Source: Pantoea sp. SOD02
GTDB lineage: Bacteria; Pseudomonadota; Gammaproteobacteria; Enterobacterales; Enterobacteriaceae
Direction: 5' to 3'
Assembly (NCBI RefSeq): GCF_024707505.1
Contig: NZ_CP102604.1
Span: 3,534,001 to 3,598,000, forward strand
Length of the DNA stretch: 64,000 nucleotides
Shown here: positions 41,918-50,582 of the stretch, piece by piece
How positions within the stretch are numbered: position 1 is the first letter of the stretch
How the letters are laid out: the number at the start of each line of letters is the position of its first letter
Notes under the pieces: model-generated
What the model was told of the DNA's origin: nothing
Seen by the model: the letters and a program-made list of their open reading frames with translations, nothing else
Database searches by the model: none
Program-made: the position numbers and the translations under genes

Positions 41918-42346
41918 CGCTGGTCCCTTGTCGCATTATCGCCTTATGCCGCCACTCCAGTACCTCGGTCAGCGTCATGAACTCGGTAACGGACGGCGGC
42001 CAGTGAAAGACGGTGGCAATGTCCGCCACCAGATCGTCTACCGTCAGGCCGTCGCTAAATCCGACAGCACCGACTTCTTCAGTAAAAAAGTGACCACCTC
42101 AACGGACAGGCTCACCAGATCGGCGGGGTCCATCTCGGTGATTTCCTGCGTGGTCAGCGCCGGGGTGGTGACGCGCGGCAGCACGGTGATCATCGCGTTT
42201 ACGTCCATGTCCATCAGCGCCTGCAGGCGGGTGCCGCGCAGCGCGCCGGACTGCGGCTTGCGCACGACGATGCTTTTAATCTCGGTTTTGCCGCGCAGGA
42301 TTGGGGTGTCCAGCTCAACGGTTTTTTCGGTGGTTTTGTCAGTCAT
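41910..42346 (-). CDS. E+E': gpE+E' tail chaperone fusion by -1 frameshift
   Basis: In the minus-strand mRNA the heptamer T TTT TTA (42083-42089) lies at codons 86-88 of E. A -1 slip there gives an E' extension ending FHWPPSVTEFMTLTEVLEW...GTSDE with the stop at 41910-41912, overlapping the T start. The fusion has 145 residues (87+58); P2 E+E' has 142. This is the tail assembly chaperone pair equivalent to lambda G/GT. The frameshift is predicted by position and motif. Confidence 0.85.
42044..42346 (-). CDS. E: Phage tail protein E (tail assembly chaperone)
   Basis: 100 residues, P2 gpE family. MTDKTTEKTVELDTPILRGKT and LRGTRLQALMDMDVNAMITVLPR are typical. The product without frameshift stops at 42044. 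It lies between FII and T in the FI-D operon. Confidence 0.93.
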   Translation of the reverse strand: MTDKTTEKTVELDTPILRGKTEIKSIVVRKPQSGALRGTRLQALMDMDVNAMITVLPRVTTPALTTQEITEMDPADLVSLSVEVVTFLLKKSVLSDLATA

Positions 42347-42413
42347 GGTTATGGCTCGCTAAAAGGGTTAAAGGCGGCAGGGTTTCTCCTGCCGGTTTAT
42401 TGCTACTGATTGA

Positions 42414-42929
42414 TTACAGGCCCAGCGCGTTACGGTGCGCTTCCATCAAATCAACGCCATCAACGATGTGAACCATGTTCACCAGGTCAATCTCGTAGAG
42501 CACTTCGCCGTTAATGGTCAGCTTGGCGTAGCTGTTGGTGCCGGACACCTTGGTGGTGCTGGATTCGCCGGTCTTCCACTCGCCGGAGTCCAGCTCCTTG
42601 TGACGGCCACGCACGACCAGCTCCACCGCCTGCACTTCGCCGGTGTCGTCTCGCTGAATGGAGCCGGTAAAGCGCAGCTGCACGCCGTCCACGGTCAGGG
42701 TGCCCATCTGCTTGAACAGCTTCGCCTCAACGCCGCCGCAGGTGAATTCCGTATCCAGCGCGCCGTCGTCCAGGCCCATGTCGATGTCCACCGCACCGGC
42801 CATGCCGCCGCCGCGATACTTCTCGAACTTGCGGGTGACTTTCGGCAGCGTCACGGACTCGATCAGCCCCTGCCAGTTGTCGCCTGCGTTGAACAGGTTG
42901 AGGTGCTTGAGCTTGCGAGGTAATGCCAT
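42414..42929 (-). CDS. FII: Major tail tube protein FII
   Basis: 171 residues (P2 FII 172). It makes the inner tube of the contractile tail. MALPRKLKHLNLFNAGDNWQG and EKYRGGGMAGAVDIDMGLD match the family. It lies 12 bases after FI in the same operon. Confidence 0.96.
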   Translation of the reverse strand: MALPRKLKHLNLFNAGDNWQGLIESVTLPKVTRKFEKYRGGGMAGAVDIDMGLDDGALDTEFTCGGVEAKLFKQMGTLTVDGVQLRFTGSIQRDDTGEVQAVELVVRGRHKELDSGEWKTGESSTTKVSGTNSYAKLTINGEVLYEIDLVNMVHIVDGVDLMEAHRNALGL

Positions 42930-42941
42930 GATTCAGTCTCC

Positions 42942-44111
42942 TTATGCGCTGACGCGGCTGGCGAAATCGACCAGATACTGATCGGAAATGCGCTGGCGCA
43001 GCAGCAGGTTTTCCAGCGGCGGCACCGGCGTGTAGTCGTAGTCGATGAGCAGCTTGCCCGCTTTAAGCGTGTCCTTGTCGTTCACGCTCTCGTCCAGCCA
43101 GCAGTCCGCGCCGATGAGATAGCCCTGACTCACGAGGCTGCGCAGCTTGGCGCGAATGCCCTCGATAATGTCGCGGGCCAGCGACGGATTCAGCGCGCCG
43201 TCCACCGCCCACATGTGCGCCTCGGCCATGGTGTCGGCCAGCACCTGCGCGGTGCGGGTGTAGCACTCAAACGCAAACAGCGGGTCATCGCTCAGGCAGC
43301 GCGAACCCCAGAAGCGGAAGCCGTCTTTGCGAATCAGCGTGGTGATGTCGTTCTGGTTCAGCAGGCCGGAATCGGTGGCCGGATCCTGCAGGTCCCAGAA
43401 CACGTCTTTGGAAATGCCGGTCACGCCGTTCACGCCGACGTTCGACAGGGATTTATGCCAGCCGGTTTGCTCGTCGATTTTGGCGCGCAGGCCCAGCGCG
43501 CGGGCGGTGGCGAAAGCGGTCGCGTCCGCCTTCAGCACGGTGTCAAAGTTGATGAAGTCCGGCCAGATGAGCATGCCCTCGCGCTGGCTGAAGTTCGCGC
43601 GGTAGGCAATCGCCTCTTCCACGCTCTGACAGCCGTACGCCGACAGGTAGGAAAAGCCGCGCAGGCTCTGCGCCACGCTCAGCAGCTCGGTAGCCACCGC
43701 CTGCGTATCGTGACCGGGCACGCCGAGAATGCGGGGTTTCACGCCGCACACCGCCTGCGCGGCCAGCAGCGCTTTCATGCCGGTGCGCTGGCCGTTGCTG
43801 ACGCCGCCGATGATGTTGGCGGTGGTTTCAGCTTCGGTTTCGCCCTGCGGCACGCGCACGACGACGGTGACGGGTTTCGCCTGGTCGGCGATGGCGTCCA
43901 GCGAGCGCGCCAGCGTGCCGGACTCGCCAGCCTTACCGCTCGCGGTGAGTACGTCGGTCAGCAGTACCGGACGATTAAGCGGGAACGTGGCCGCGTCGGC
44001 GTCGTCGCCGGTGCAGACCATGCCGACAATCGCCGTGCTGATGGTTGTGATGGTTCGGGTGCCCTCGTTGATTTCCTCAACGCGCACGCCGTGGTGATAA
44101 TCCTGTGCCAT
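42942..44111 (-). CDS. FI: Contractile tail sheath protein FI
   Basis: 389 residues (P2 FI 396). [17 protein letters not shown] starts the family block; [16 protein letters not shown] and [16 protein letters not shown] follow. AGGAG 9 bases upstream of the ATG. The first gene of the FI-FII-E-T-U-D operon, with an Ogr-type palindrome centred 79 bases before its start. Confidence 0.97.
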   Translation of the reverse strand: MAQDYHHGVRVEEINEGTRTITTISTAIVGMVCTGDDADAATFPLNRPVLLTDVLTASGKAGESGTLARSLDAIADQAKPVTVVVRVPQGETEAETTANIIGGVSNGQRTGMKALLAAQAVCGVKPRILGVPGHDTQAVATELLSVAQSLRGFSYLSAYGCQSVEEAIAYRANFSQREGMLIWPDFINFDTVLKADATAFATARALGLRAKIDEQTGWHKSLSNVGVNGVTGISKDVFWDLQDPATDSGLLNQNDITTLIRKDGFRFWGSRCLSDDPLFAFECYTRTAQVLADTMAEAHMWAVDGALNPSLARDIIEGIRAKLRSLVSQGYLIGADCWLDESVNDKDTLKAGKLLIDYDYTPVPPLENLLLRQRISDQYLVDFASRVSA

Positions 44112-44180
44112 ATGGCGGTTCTCCTGTGAAGGGGTTCCGCTATGGTTGGATAAATTTTTAATCAGTGCATTACGCTGGCG

Positions 44181-44200
44181 TTGTGCTATCTATCAGACAA
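44181..44200. promoter_or_regulatory. Ogr-type activator site upstream of FI (late promoter PF)
   Basis: TTGT-(12)-ACAA with the core TGT-N12-ACA, the P2 Ogr/Delta site pattern. Its centre (44190.5) is 79 bases before the FI ATG. With the known -55 geometry the TSS would be near 44135, leaving a 24-base leader with a good ribosome site. Confidence 0.75.
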
Positions 44201-44222
44201 TCCATGAGTTAATTATTAATTA

Positions 44223-45191
44223 TTACATGTTTTGCTTTGGATTAATTTCATGCAATCGCCCCTTCTTAAAAACATAGTTAGCATCTTCTGAACACATATC
44301 TCCACCACACTCCTTACACTTTTGATTTGAAATGATCCTCCCATTAAGAACCATATCTTTTCTGCCAAAGTTAGGAACGAAAAATTTCTTTTCCCCACAC
44401 ACTTGGCAAGTTATTTTTAGAGTAGGGAGTTCATATGAGGATACTACTGTGATTTCATTACCATTAGGAACAATATACTGCCCTAAAGAGGGTTGCCCTC
44501 GACTAAAAGCAACTGATTTATAAGTATTTGTCACCCCACCAATAAAGCTTAGAATTTCATCAAAATCATGGGTGCTCGTGAAACCGATCCAGTTGCCGTC
44601 ATCTTCATACCAATACTCTCGACCAGCAACACAAATAGACCTTACAGGAATTTTACCTTTGCCATATATTTTTTTGTAACGTTCCGCCTCATTGATTTTT
44701 TTTCCACTTAAGTCAGAACTCAATGCAAACACAACAGAGCGCACTTTATCTATAGAATGTTCTTTATCATTACCTTCTTCATCTTTAATCCCATAAAGAT
44801 AACTTAATTTATCCTCTAAAAATAAAGCGCTATTATGTGCAACTCTTAATTCTTTTGCAGTTAAATTTGTTTTGACCTCTATCGCATATAACACTGATTC
44901 AATTGGGAAAACACCAAGCTTACCATCGATTAATATTGGTGGGAGTATTGCCTTATTGTAAATTATGATATCTACTTGGTTAGACATTTTATTACCAAAG
45001 CAATCGATTATTTGTCCTGTACCTATACCTACGTCCGCAGGTAATAGTGGTTCAAATAGCTGACTAATCAAAATCTCCAAAACATTACCTTTAACCCCCT
45101 GATGGCTCAAGGTAGCTACTGCTTTTGCCTGAGCAATGGCTGATGCAACGCGACTTCTTAATAACTTTTGATACTGATTTTCTGAATTCAT
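44223..45191 (-). CDS. DUF6602-like PD-(D/E)XK nuclease with C-terminal zinc ribbon, cargo
   Basis: 322 residues, AT-rich, between G and FI, the place of fun(Z) in P2. Residues 35-107 resemble the DUF6602 N-terminal domain: GNVLEILISQLFEPLLP, GTGQIID, NQVDIIIYN and SVLYAIEVKT. Glu39, Asp74 and Glu105-x-Lys107 fit a PD-(D/E)XK nuclease core. Near the end Cys262, Cys265, Cys292 and Cys295 (CQVC ... CKEC) form a probable zinc ribbon. The ATG is at 45191. There is no clear terminator before the PF palindrome. A defence nuclease is likely by motif and position; activity and target are inferred. Confidence 0.75.
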   Translation of the reverse strand: MNSENQYQKLLRSRVASAIAQAKAVATLSHQGVKGNVLEILISQLFEPLLPADVGIGTGQIIDCFGNKMSNQVDIIIYNKAILPPILIDGKLGVFPIESVLYAIEVKTNLTAKELRVAHNSALFLEDKLSYLYGIKDEEGNDKEHSIDKVRSVVFALSSDLSGKKINEAERYKKIYGKGKIPVRSICVAGREYWYEDDGNWIGFTSTHDFDEILSFIGGVTNTYKSVAFSRGQPSLGQYIVPNGNEITVVSSYELPTLKITCQVCGEKKFFVPNFGRKDMVLNGRIISNQKCKECGGDMCSEDANYVFKKGRLHEINPKQNM

Positions 45192-45271
45192 AAATTGATT
45201 CTCAGAACCATTCTAAGAGGAATTTTTTTGATTCTATAAAGCCAAATCAAATAAATAAACAGGATTGATAA

Positions 45272-45676
45272 TTATACTGGCTGCTTAGGCCAGATAATCT
45301 TTAGCACTTCGCCAGAATTCGTGTCAACGCGGTTAAGCAGGACGCGGTACGTCATCCACGCTTTGAGGCTGGCGCTTTCATCGTCCGTCGCTATTCCGAG
45401 GCTGGCGGCATCCTGTAGCGGTGCGATGGCTTTATCGGCCACCGCCCGCAGGTCAAGCTTCATGGCGTCCAGCTGCGCGAGTTTTTCCTCATCGGTAAGC
45501 ACCCGCTCGATAAGAATGGGTTTGCCGTCCATATCCGGCGTGATAAGCCTGCCCGCTGACTGACCATTAAGTAAGTCCATCCACTCTTCGTCAGTAATTG
45601 TAATGGCATCAACTGGAATGGCTGTATTGATTTCAGAATCATAAAAGGCGTTTGAATTAGCTGAATATTTCTTCAT
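45272..45676 (-). CDS. G: Tail fibre assembly protein G
   Basis: 134 residues, Caudo_TAP family of tail-fibre assembly chaperones: AITITDEEWMDLLNGQSAGRLI, DGKPILIERVLTDEE and the C-terminal LKAWMTYRVLLNRVDT block. Start is 2 bases after the H stop. Its specificity co-evolves with H. Confidence 0.92.
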   Translation of the reverse strand: MKKYSANSNAFYDSEINTAIPVDAITITDEEWMDLLNGQSAGRLITPDMDGKPILIERVLTDEEKLAQLDAMKLDLRAVADKAIAPLQDAASLGIATDDESASLKAWMTYRVLLNRVDTNSGEVLKIIWPKQPV

Positions 45677-45678
45677 TT

Positions 45679-46677
45679 TTAGTACCCTACAACCAGCCAG
45701 AAAATACCCTGCGTGGTTGAACCCGCAGCTGCGGTATTTGTTATATCTATCGTCGATTTATTTCTGAGCTGTATGCCAACCGAATATTCCCCCGCGAGGT
45801 TAATCGACGAACCTTTGTTAGCAACGGCAACAAAGCCTGCGTTAGGAAACTCAATCGGCAACGTTACCGTCGTCATTGCCTGCTTGGTGTAAGTGCCCGA
45901 TCCCCACTGAATAATCAGGCCGCCCGGCAGCTTCACGTAGCCAATTGCAACAAATGACTTTTCCAGACCGAGATTTTTTAGCGCTTCGGCGACCAGACCG
46001 GCATCGGCCATCTCTTTCAGGGCGTTTTTGGTCAGAGGATATTGCGTGTGTGGATTGGCGGCATCCGTGTGCTGCTTCAGTGCGTCGCCGCTGTACTTTT
46101 TCGCCTGCTCCAGCAGGGTGTCGGCATACTGCTTTGCCTCGGCCTGCAGCTGTTCCGCGTACTGCTTCGCCTGCTTCTGCAAATTATCGGCGTACTGCTT
46201 CGCCACAATCACGCCGTCGTCCACATACTTACGCGTTGCCAGCACCACCGACGGGTCGATTTTCAGCGTTACCGCGCTGGTGCTGTTCACGATGATAATC
46301 ATGCGCACCGTCTGCGTGCGCCCGCTGCCCTCAGCAAGCTGCGGCTTGTAGGTTTCGGCGCAGTTAGCCACGGCAATCATCACGCCGTCGGCGTCAAACA
46401 GGCCAATCTCGCGGATCCAGAAGCCGCCCTCGCCCTCCGGGATAATCTGCTCGGCAATAATCTGGCTGCCGTTGGCGGCGTCAATCGTCAGCGAGTTTAG
46501 CGACGCGCGGCGCTTCTCACCGATGAGTTTCGTCTGCGCCGGGTCAGGCGTGGGCAGCGTGCCGCCACCGTCGCCGACGGCCAGCTGCGTGATGTTCACT
46601 TTAGTGCCGAGCGCGGCAGCATTGGCAAGCTTAGCCGCGCCCTGATTGGTCAGCAGGGCAAAATATTTTGTCGTCAT
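45679..46677 (-). CDS. H: Tail fibre protein H
   Basis: 332 residues, much shorter than P2 gpH (669). The N-terminal baseplate attachment domain of P2-type fibres is conserved (KYFALLTNQGAAKLANAAALG, ITQLAVGDGGG, EQIIPEGEGGFWIREIGLFD). Residues 159-202 are four tandem 11-residue repeats (consensus AKQYAxxLxxQ). HTDAANPHTQY follows (metal-binding HxH fibre motif), and residues 240-332 form a gp53-like C-terminal tip with GYVKLPGGLIIQWG. The start overlaps the I stop by 4 bases. Confidence 0.93.
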   Translation of the reverse strand: MTTKYFALLTNQGAAKLANAAALGTKVNITQLAVGDGGGTLPTPDPAQTKLIGEKRRASLNSLTIDAANGSQIIAEQIIPEGEGGFWIREIGLFDADGVMIAVANCAETYKPQLAEGSGRTQTVRMIIIVNSTSAVTLKIDPSVVLATRKYVDDGVIVAKQYADNLQKQAKQYAEQLQAEAKQYADTLLEQAKKYSGDALKQHTDAANPHTQYPLTKNALKEMADAGLVAEALKNLGLEKSFVAIGYVKLPGGLIIQWGSGTYTKQAMTTVTLPIEFPNAGFVAVANKGSSINLAGEYSVGIQLRNKSTIDITNTAAAGSTTQGIFWLVVGY

Positions 46678-47282
46678 GCGCTCACTTCCGTCAGGTCGAT
46701 AAGATGCACCGTCGCGCCGGAATACACCGGCCCGCCGACGCTGATAAGTTCAGGGGTATAGGGATAAACGGTCAGCTCGTCGCCGCTGTAGCTGGCAACG
46801 GCCACCGGCACCGTGCCGTTTGCGTCCAGGGTGATTGAAAGCCCGATAAGATGGCGGCTGCACGGCTTGGCGTCCGCAATCACGCGTTCCAGCTCGTGAT
46901 ACATTTCCTCGGTGATGCCGGTATCCAGCACGCCCACGTCCAGCCGGAACGTGCCCGGCGCATCATTGGTTTTCCACCACTCAATCACGCGGATGAGATA
47001 GCCCAGCGGCTCCACCACGCGCCGGATCGCGCTGACGGTGCCCTTGTGCTGATGGATATAAAACGCGTCCTTCACCACCTTGCGCTTCACGCTTTCCGGC
47101 CAGCTTTCGTCCCAGCGGTCCACCGAAAACGCCCAGGCAAGATAGGGCAGAAAGTTCACCGGGCAGGTGTCCGGGTTCCACAGGGCGCGCAGCGGCACGT
47201 TCAGCCCGGAAATCCCGCTGCACGCCTGCGCCAGACGGCGCTCCAGCGCGGATGAGCCGGGCGGCAGCAGGCTGTTACTCAT
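46674..47282 (-). CDS. I: Phage tail protein I (baseplate)
   Basis: 202 residues, P2 gpI. LLPPGSSALERRLAQA, WNPDTCPVNFLPYLAWAFSVDRWDESWP and HKGTVSAIRRVVEPLGY are family blocks. The start overlaps the J stop by 4 bases. Confidence 0.95.
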   Translation of the reverse strand: MSNSLLPPGSSALERRLAQACSGISGLNVPLRALWNPDTCPVNFLPYLAWAFSVDRWDESWPESVKRKVVKDAFYIHQHKGTVSAIRRVVEPLGYLIRVIEWWKTNDAPGTFRLDVGVLDTGITEEMYHELERVIADAKPCSRHLIGLSITLDANGTVPVAVASYSGDELTVYPYTPELISVGGPVYSGATVHLIDLTEVSA

Positions 47283-48193
47283 GACGCCACCCCGTCGTCC
47301 GCCACAGTTACGACGGTGCCGGTGCAGTTGCCCGCCTGCGTGCGGTCCATGATGATGTCGGCGGCGGGTTCAGTGATTTCCACCCAATCCACACCGGCCA
47401 CGCGCAGCACCGCCCCATAAGACTCGCGGCGCACGCTGCGACCCAGCTTTTTCTGCTCAATAAGGTAGGCGGCAAGCCGCTCGTTTGCGGCCTCAAGACA
47501 GGGCGCGGCGGCCACGCCGTCGAACAGGTGCAGCTTCGCCTGCACGCGGTAGTCGTTGATGGTTGCAGCCTGCACGGATACGCGGTCTGCCACCGGGCGC
47601 ACGCTTTCGTCATTCAGCGCTTTGTCCACTGTACTCAGTAAATCAGCGTCTGCCGCGCCGTTGCCTTCCCGGCTCAGCACGGTGACAAGAACCGTCGCCG
47701 GTGACGGGCTGATGGCGGACACGTCCTGCACACGCCCGTCCGCGCTGCGGGCGTGAAACTCGTAGGCCGCCGTCGGACCGGCAACCGATAAGCCTTCAAA
47801 CGCTTCCGGCACGCGCACGCGCAGCGCGTCGTCCGATTCCATCACCGCCTCAACGGGCGGCACGGCGTCCGGGTTGGCCGGGGTGATGGTCAGGCGCTGC
47901 ACGTTACTGCGCGCGGCCAGCTGGTCGAGGTCGCTGCCGAGCGCGTAAGCCACCATGACCGCCTGCGCCGCCTCGTTGATGCGCTGGCGTAGCAGGATTT
48001 CCCGGTAAACGCTTTCCTGCAGGCACTTCACAATCGGCTCAGATTCAAGCGCCAGCACGCGGCGGGTGGCGGCCTGCTCGTCCTCAGGATAGAGCGCAAT
48101 CAGCGCCTCCTTACGTTCGGCCAGCAGCGTTTCAAAGTCCGGCACCTCGATCACTTCCGGTGCGGGCAGCTGCGAAAGGTCAATTACTGCCAC
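47279..48193 (-). CDS. J: Baseplate assembly protein J
   Basis: 304 residues (P2 gpJ 302). Baseplate wedge protein of the T4 gp6 type. MAVIDLSQLPAPEVIEVPDFE at the start, AQAVMVAYALGSDLDQLAARSNVQRL and VRVPEAFEGLSVAGPTAAYEFHAR follow. Overlaps W by 14 bases. Confidence 0.95.
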   Translation of the reverse strand: MAVIDLSQLPAPEVIEVPDFETLLAERKEALIALYPEDEQAATRRVLALESEPIVKCLQESVYREILLRQRINEAAQAVMVAYALGSDLDQLAARSNVQRLTITPANPDAVPPVEAVMESDDALRVRVPEAFEGLSVAGPTAAYEFHARSADGRVQDVSAISPSPATVLVTVLSREGNGAADADLLSTVDKALNDESVRPVADRVSVQAATINDYRVQAKLHLFDGVAAAPCLEAANERLAAYLIEQKKLGRSVRRESYGAVLRVAGVDWVEITEPAADIIMDRTQAGNCTGTVVTVADDGVAS

Positions 48194-48536
48194 TGTTCAC
48201 CCCCGTAGGCACTGACATTGCGAGCGGTGAGCCGTCGGCGCGCTGGCCGGTCAGCTCAACCACCATGGAGCCATCAAAGGCGCTGGTTATGCCTAAAGAA
48301 CTGAGGCGGATACGCGGTTCCCAGCGGCTCAGCGCCGTGTACGCCGCCGCCATTACCTGAAGGCGCACTACGTCGTTCTGCGGCTGGTCAATCAGCACCG
48401 ATAGCAGCGAGCCGTATTCCCGTCGCCCGATACGGCTGCCTTCCGGCGTGATCAGGATGTCGCGCACGCTCTGGCGAATGTGCTCGGTGTCGGTGATGGC
48501 TGCTCCGGTGTCGCGGTTCATGCCGAGATACATCAC
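48180..48536 (-). CDS. W: Baseplate wedge protein W (GPW/gp25)
   Basis: 118 residues (P2 gpW 115). LGMNRDTGAAITDTEHIRQSVRDILITPEGSRIGRREYGS is the gp25-like lysozyme-fold core. Start overlaps the V stop (ATGA). Confidence 0.95.
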   Translation of the reverse strand: MMYLGMNRDTGAAITDTEHIRQSVRDILITPEGSRIGRREYGSLLSVLIDQPQNDVVRLQVMAAAYTALSRWEPRIRLSSLGITSAFDGSMVVELTGQRADGSPLAMSVPTGVNSGSN

Positions 48537-49111
48537 ATTGGTTCTCCTGAAATGTCGCCACCGGCTTTCACTTTGTCGTGTGCGTGCTTGTCAGCAATCA
48601 CGCCGTTTGAACTCATTGGGCCGCCGCCCTGCGTCACCGCGCCGTTCATCACGGTTTCGCTATTGATGAGCATCTGACTTGCATCAACGCCCAGCTGGTC
48701 AGTGATCAGCTGAATGCCGTCGGCGGCTTCAATGCGCACGCTTTTGATGTTCTTAATCAACAGCTGGCCGGTGTCCGGCTCATACTGGAACCAGCCGCCG
48801 TCGTTGAACACGGTGGTGCTGCCGTTCTCTGAATAATCGGGCGGCGGGAAGGCGTCGGCATAAATGGCCGGCAGCGCGAAGGCAGTTTCGAGATTGCCGC
48901 CGAGGCTCAGCAGCACAACCTGCTCGCCAATGGAGGGTTGCCACCATGTGCGAGTATTCCCGGCGCGGAAGGTGAGCCAGTTAATCCAGTTGGTTTCAAG
49001 GTCGCCCGTTTTTACCCTGCATTGCCATTTATCCGGATCCACCTCGGACACGGTGCCGGTGCGGATCAGGTTGGTGATGAGGCGCATGATTTCGGTGAGT
49101 TGTGCATTCAT
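48533..49111 (-). CDS. V: Baseplate spike protein V
   Basis: 192 residues (P2 gpV 211). OB-fold region (RTGTVSEVDPDKWQCRVKTG, WLTFRAGNTRTWWQPSIGEQVVLLSLGG), then the triple-beta spike repeats and a C-terminal SNGVIADKHAHDKVKAGG, with an HxH iron-binding type tip. I set the start at MNAQLTEIMR (49111) by homology with P2 V; it has no Shine-Dalgarno, and a GTG at 49174 would be upstream. An Ogr-type palindrome is centred 55.5 bases before this ATG. Confidence 0.9.
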   Translation of the reverse strand: MNAQLTEIMRLITNLIRTGTVSEVDPDKWQCRVKTGDLETNWINWLTFRAGNTRTWWQPSIGEQVVLLSLGGNLETAFALPAIYADAFPPPDYSENGSTTVFNDGGWFQYEPDTGQLLIKNIKSVRIEAADGIQLITDQLGVDASQMLINSETVMNGAVTQGGGPMSSNGVIADKHAHDKVKAGGDISGEPM

Positions 49112-49156
49112 TTGATTAGCTTGCGTCGAAAATGTCTCTATGGCATCTATATGTGA

Positions 49157-49176
49157 ATGTTTGATAGATGGCACAA
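49157..49176. promoter_or_regulatory. Ogr-type activator site upstream of V (late promoter PV)
   Basis: The plus strand reads ATGT-(12)-ACAA with the TGT-N12-ACA core (49158-49175). On the minus strand its spacer differs from the FI site at only two or three positions (GCCATCTATCAA against GCTATCTATCAG). It lies between V and the membrane-protein gene. Confidence 0.75.
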
Positions 49177-49192
49177 CGCTTATAGAGGGAAC

Positions 49193-49666
49193 ATGAGGTT
49201 AATTTTCAACTTGCCAAACAGATTAATTGTCACCATAGGATTTATTGTTTTTTGCCTGATATTTATATTTAAACTCACACCCAATGATTTTAAAAACGAG
49301 TTTTACCTTGCAATCGCTATGTTTGTTTTATTAACACTACTGTCTGGCGTTCGAATTAGAATTGGACGGTCAGACACATTAAAAAACACCATTAACGCTT
49401 TGTGGAACTTTGAGACAGCCTGTGCCTTTTGTTATGGACTATACTTATTCGTCGACTACACAATTTATGGTATTGAGCAACCAGCACTTCTTACCTCATG
49501 GGCAAGAGAAAACCCGATCATGTTTACCTCTATGAGTTCTGCTCTTGCATTTGTAGCAATATTTCGCGCATCAATATCAATAGCCGAAATATTCAAAGAC
49601 TCCATTTCTAAATCAAAACCTATAGGAAATACTCAGACGAAGGACGTTCCCGAAGAAATTTCATAA
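49193..49666 (+). CDS. Four-helix membrane protein, prophage cargo between V and S
   Basis: 157 residues, plus strand, opposite to its phage neighbours and AT-rich. Four hydrophobic segments: about 12-29 (IVTIGFIVFCLIFIF), 38-55 (FYLAIAMFVLLTLLSG), 76-98 (TACAFCYGLYLFVDYTIYG) and 118-138 (ALAFVAIFRASISI). It ends in a polar tail. The ATG has GAGGGA upstream. I do not recognise a family. A membrane protein independently transcribed inside a late operon suggests lysogenic expression, for example superinfection exclusion; this is inference. Confidence 0.72.
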   Translation: MRLIFNLPNRLIVTIGFIVFCLIFIFKLTPNDFKNEFYLAIAMFVLLTLLSGVRIRIGRSDTLKNTINALWNFETACAFCYGLYLFVDYTIYGIEQPALLTSWARENPIMFTSMSSALAFVAIFRASISIAEIFKDSISKSKPIGNTQTKDVPEEIS

Positions 49667-49702
49667 TAGAATGAGGGGATAAAAGCACCTTTTATTAGGT
49701 GC

Positions 49703-50149
49703 TTATTGAGATAGCCAATTAGAAAGGATAACCTCAACATTATGCTCAGCCTCTGAATTAAAGCCAAGAAGCGGTCGGGATGCATATTTTACTTCTAGAC
49801 CCTGCTTATTTATCCGCTCTCGCAAGCCGTAGTGGTGCACGCGAACCAGTCGCTGAACCGCAGGCAAAAACTCAATCACAGCTTCATTAGCATTTGCCCT
49901 CGCCTTCAGATATTTAGCAGTTTTCAGCTTCGCAAACATCTTGCGGCGAATGCGCCCCGGCTTGGTTCGCGCGGTGACGCGGCGCGGTTCCCATGCCGTG
50001 CCGTCCGGGCTGCGCTGCAGCGTGATGTTATTCTGCTGGATGCGCCGTACGTCGCGCGCCACTTCACGCAGCATCTTTGTGCGCATGGCCGGTTCAAGCT
50101 GCGACAGCAGCGCACCCAGCCACTCCTCGACCTCATGCAACTCAGCCAC
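49703..50149 (-). CDS. S: Tail completion protein S
   Basis: 148 residues (P2 gpS 150), phage virion morphogenesis family. TKPGRIRRKMFAKLKTAKYLKA, VQRLVRVHHYGLRERIN and YASRPLLGF match P2. I choose the GTG at 50149 overlapping the R stop, giving VAELHEVEEWLGALL like the P2 start; upstream residues are unconserved. Confidence 0.92.
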   Translation of the reverse strand: MAELHEVEEWLGALLSQLEPAMRTKMLREVARDVRRIQQNNITLQRSPDGTAWEPRRVTARTKPGRIRRKMFAKLKTAKYLKARANANEAVIEFLPAVQRLVRVHHYGLRERINKQGLEVKYASRPLLGFNSEAEHNVEVILSNWLSQ

Positions 50150-50582
50150 GGCGCACCGTCCAGCCTTCGTCAGCATCATCCGGCGCTTCCAGCTCCGGCA
50201 CGGCCTCAACCGACATAACGCCGTCCACTTCTTTCACGATAACTCGCTCCGTCAGCTTCAGGTTTATGCTGATGTCGCAGCGATCATTGCCGAGAATGTC
50301 CGCCTCAAAGGTGAAAAGGCGCTCGCGCTCGGTTGCGTTCTGCAGCGCGTCCGGCTGGTTGACGCCGAGCCAGAATAAAACGGGCGCCATCAGCAGATTC
50401 TGGTCGCCGGTGAAGTCCGTCACCACCACGTTCAGGGTGTAACGGTACTCCCACGAAATCGACGTGGCGGAGGTGGCAACCACCGCGCCATTGTCCACGA
50501 ACAGATGCAGGCGATCAGGGTTGTCGGCCACGTAAGGCACGGCTTTATTCAGGGCGTTTCGCAAGGACTGCGGCTTGTTCAT
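50142..50582 (-). CDS. R: Tail completion protein R
   Basis: 146 residues (P2 gpR 155). MNKPQSLRNALNKAVPYVADNPDRLHLFVDNG and SFEYRYTLNVVVTDF-like blocks are typical of P2 R, needed for head-tail joining. Confidence 0.93.
   Translation of the reverse strand: MNKPQSLRNALNKAVPYVADNPDRLHLFVDNGAVVATSATSISWEYRYTLNVVVTDFTGDQNLLMAPVLFWLGVNQPDALQNATERERLFTFEADILGNDRCDISINLKLTERVIVKEVDGVMSVEAVPELEAPDDADEGWTVRRG

Noticed and set aside
43215..44129. 304-residue plus-strand open frame
   Set aside because: Antisense to sheath gene FI; Gly/Ala/Val/Arg-rich shadow without a ribosome site.
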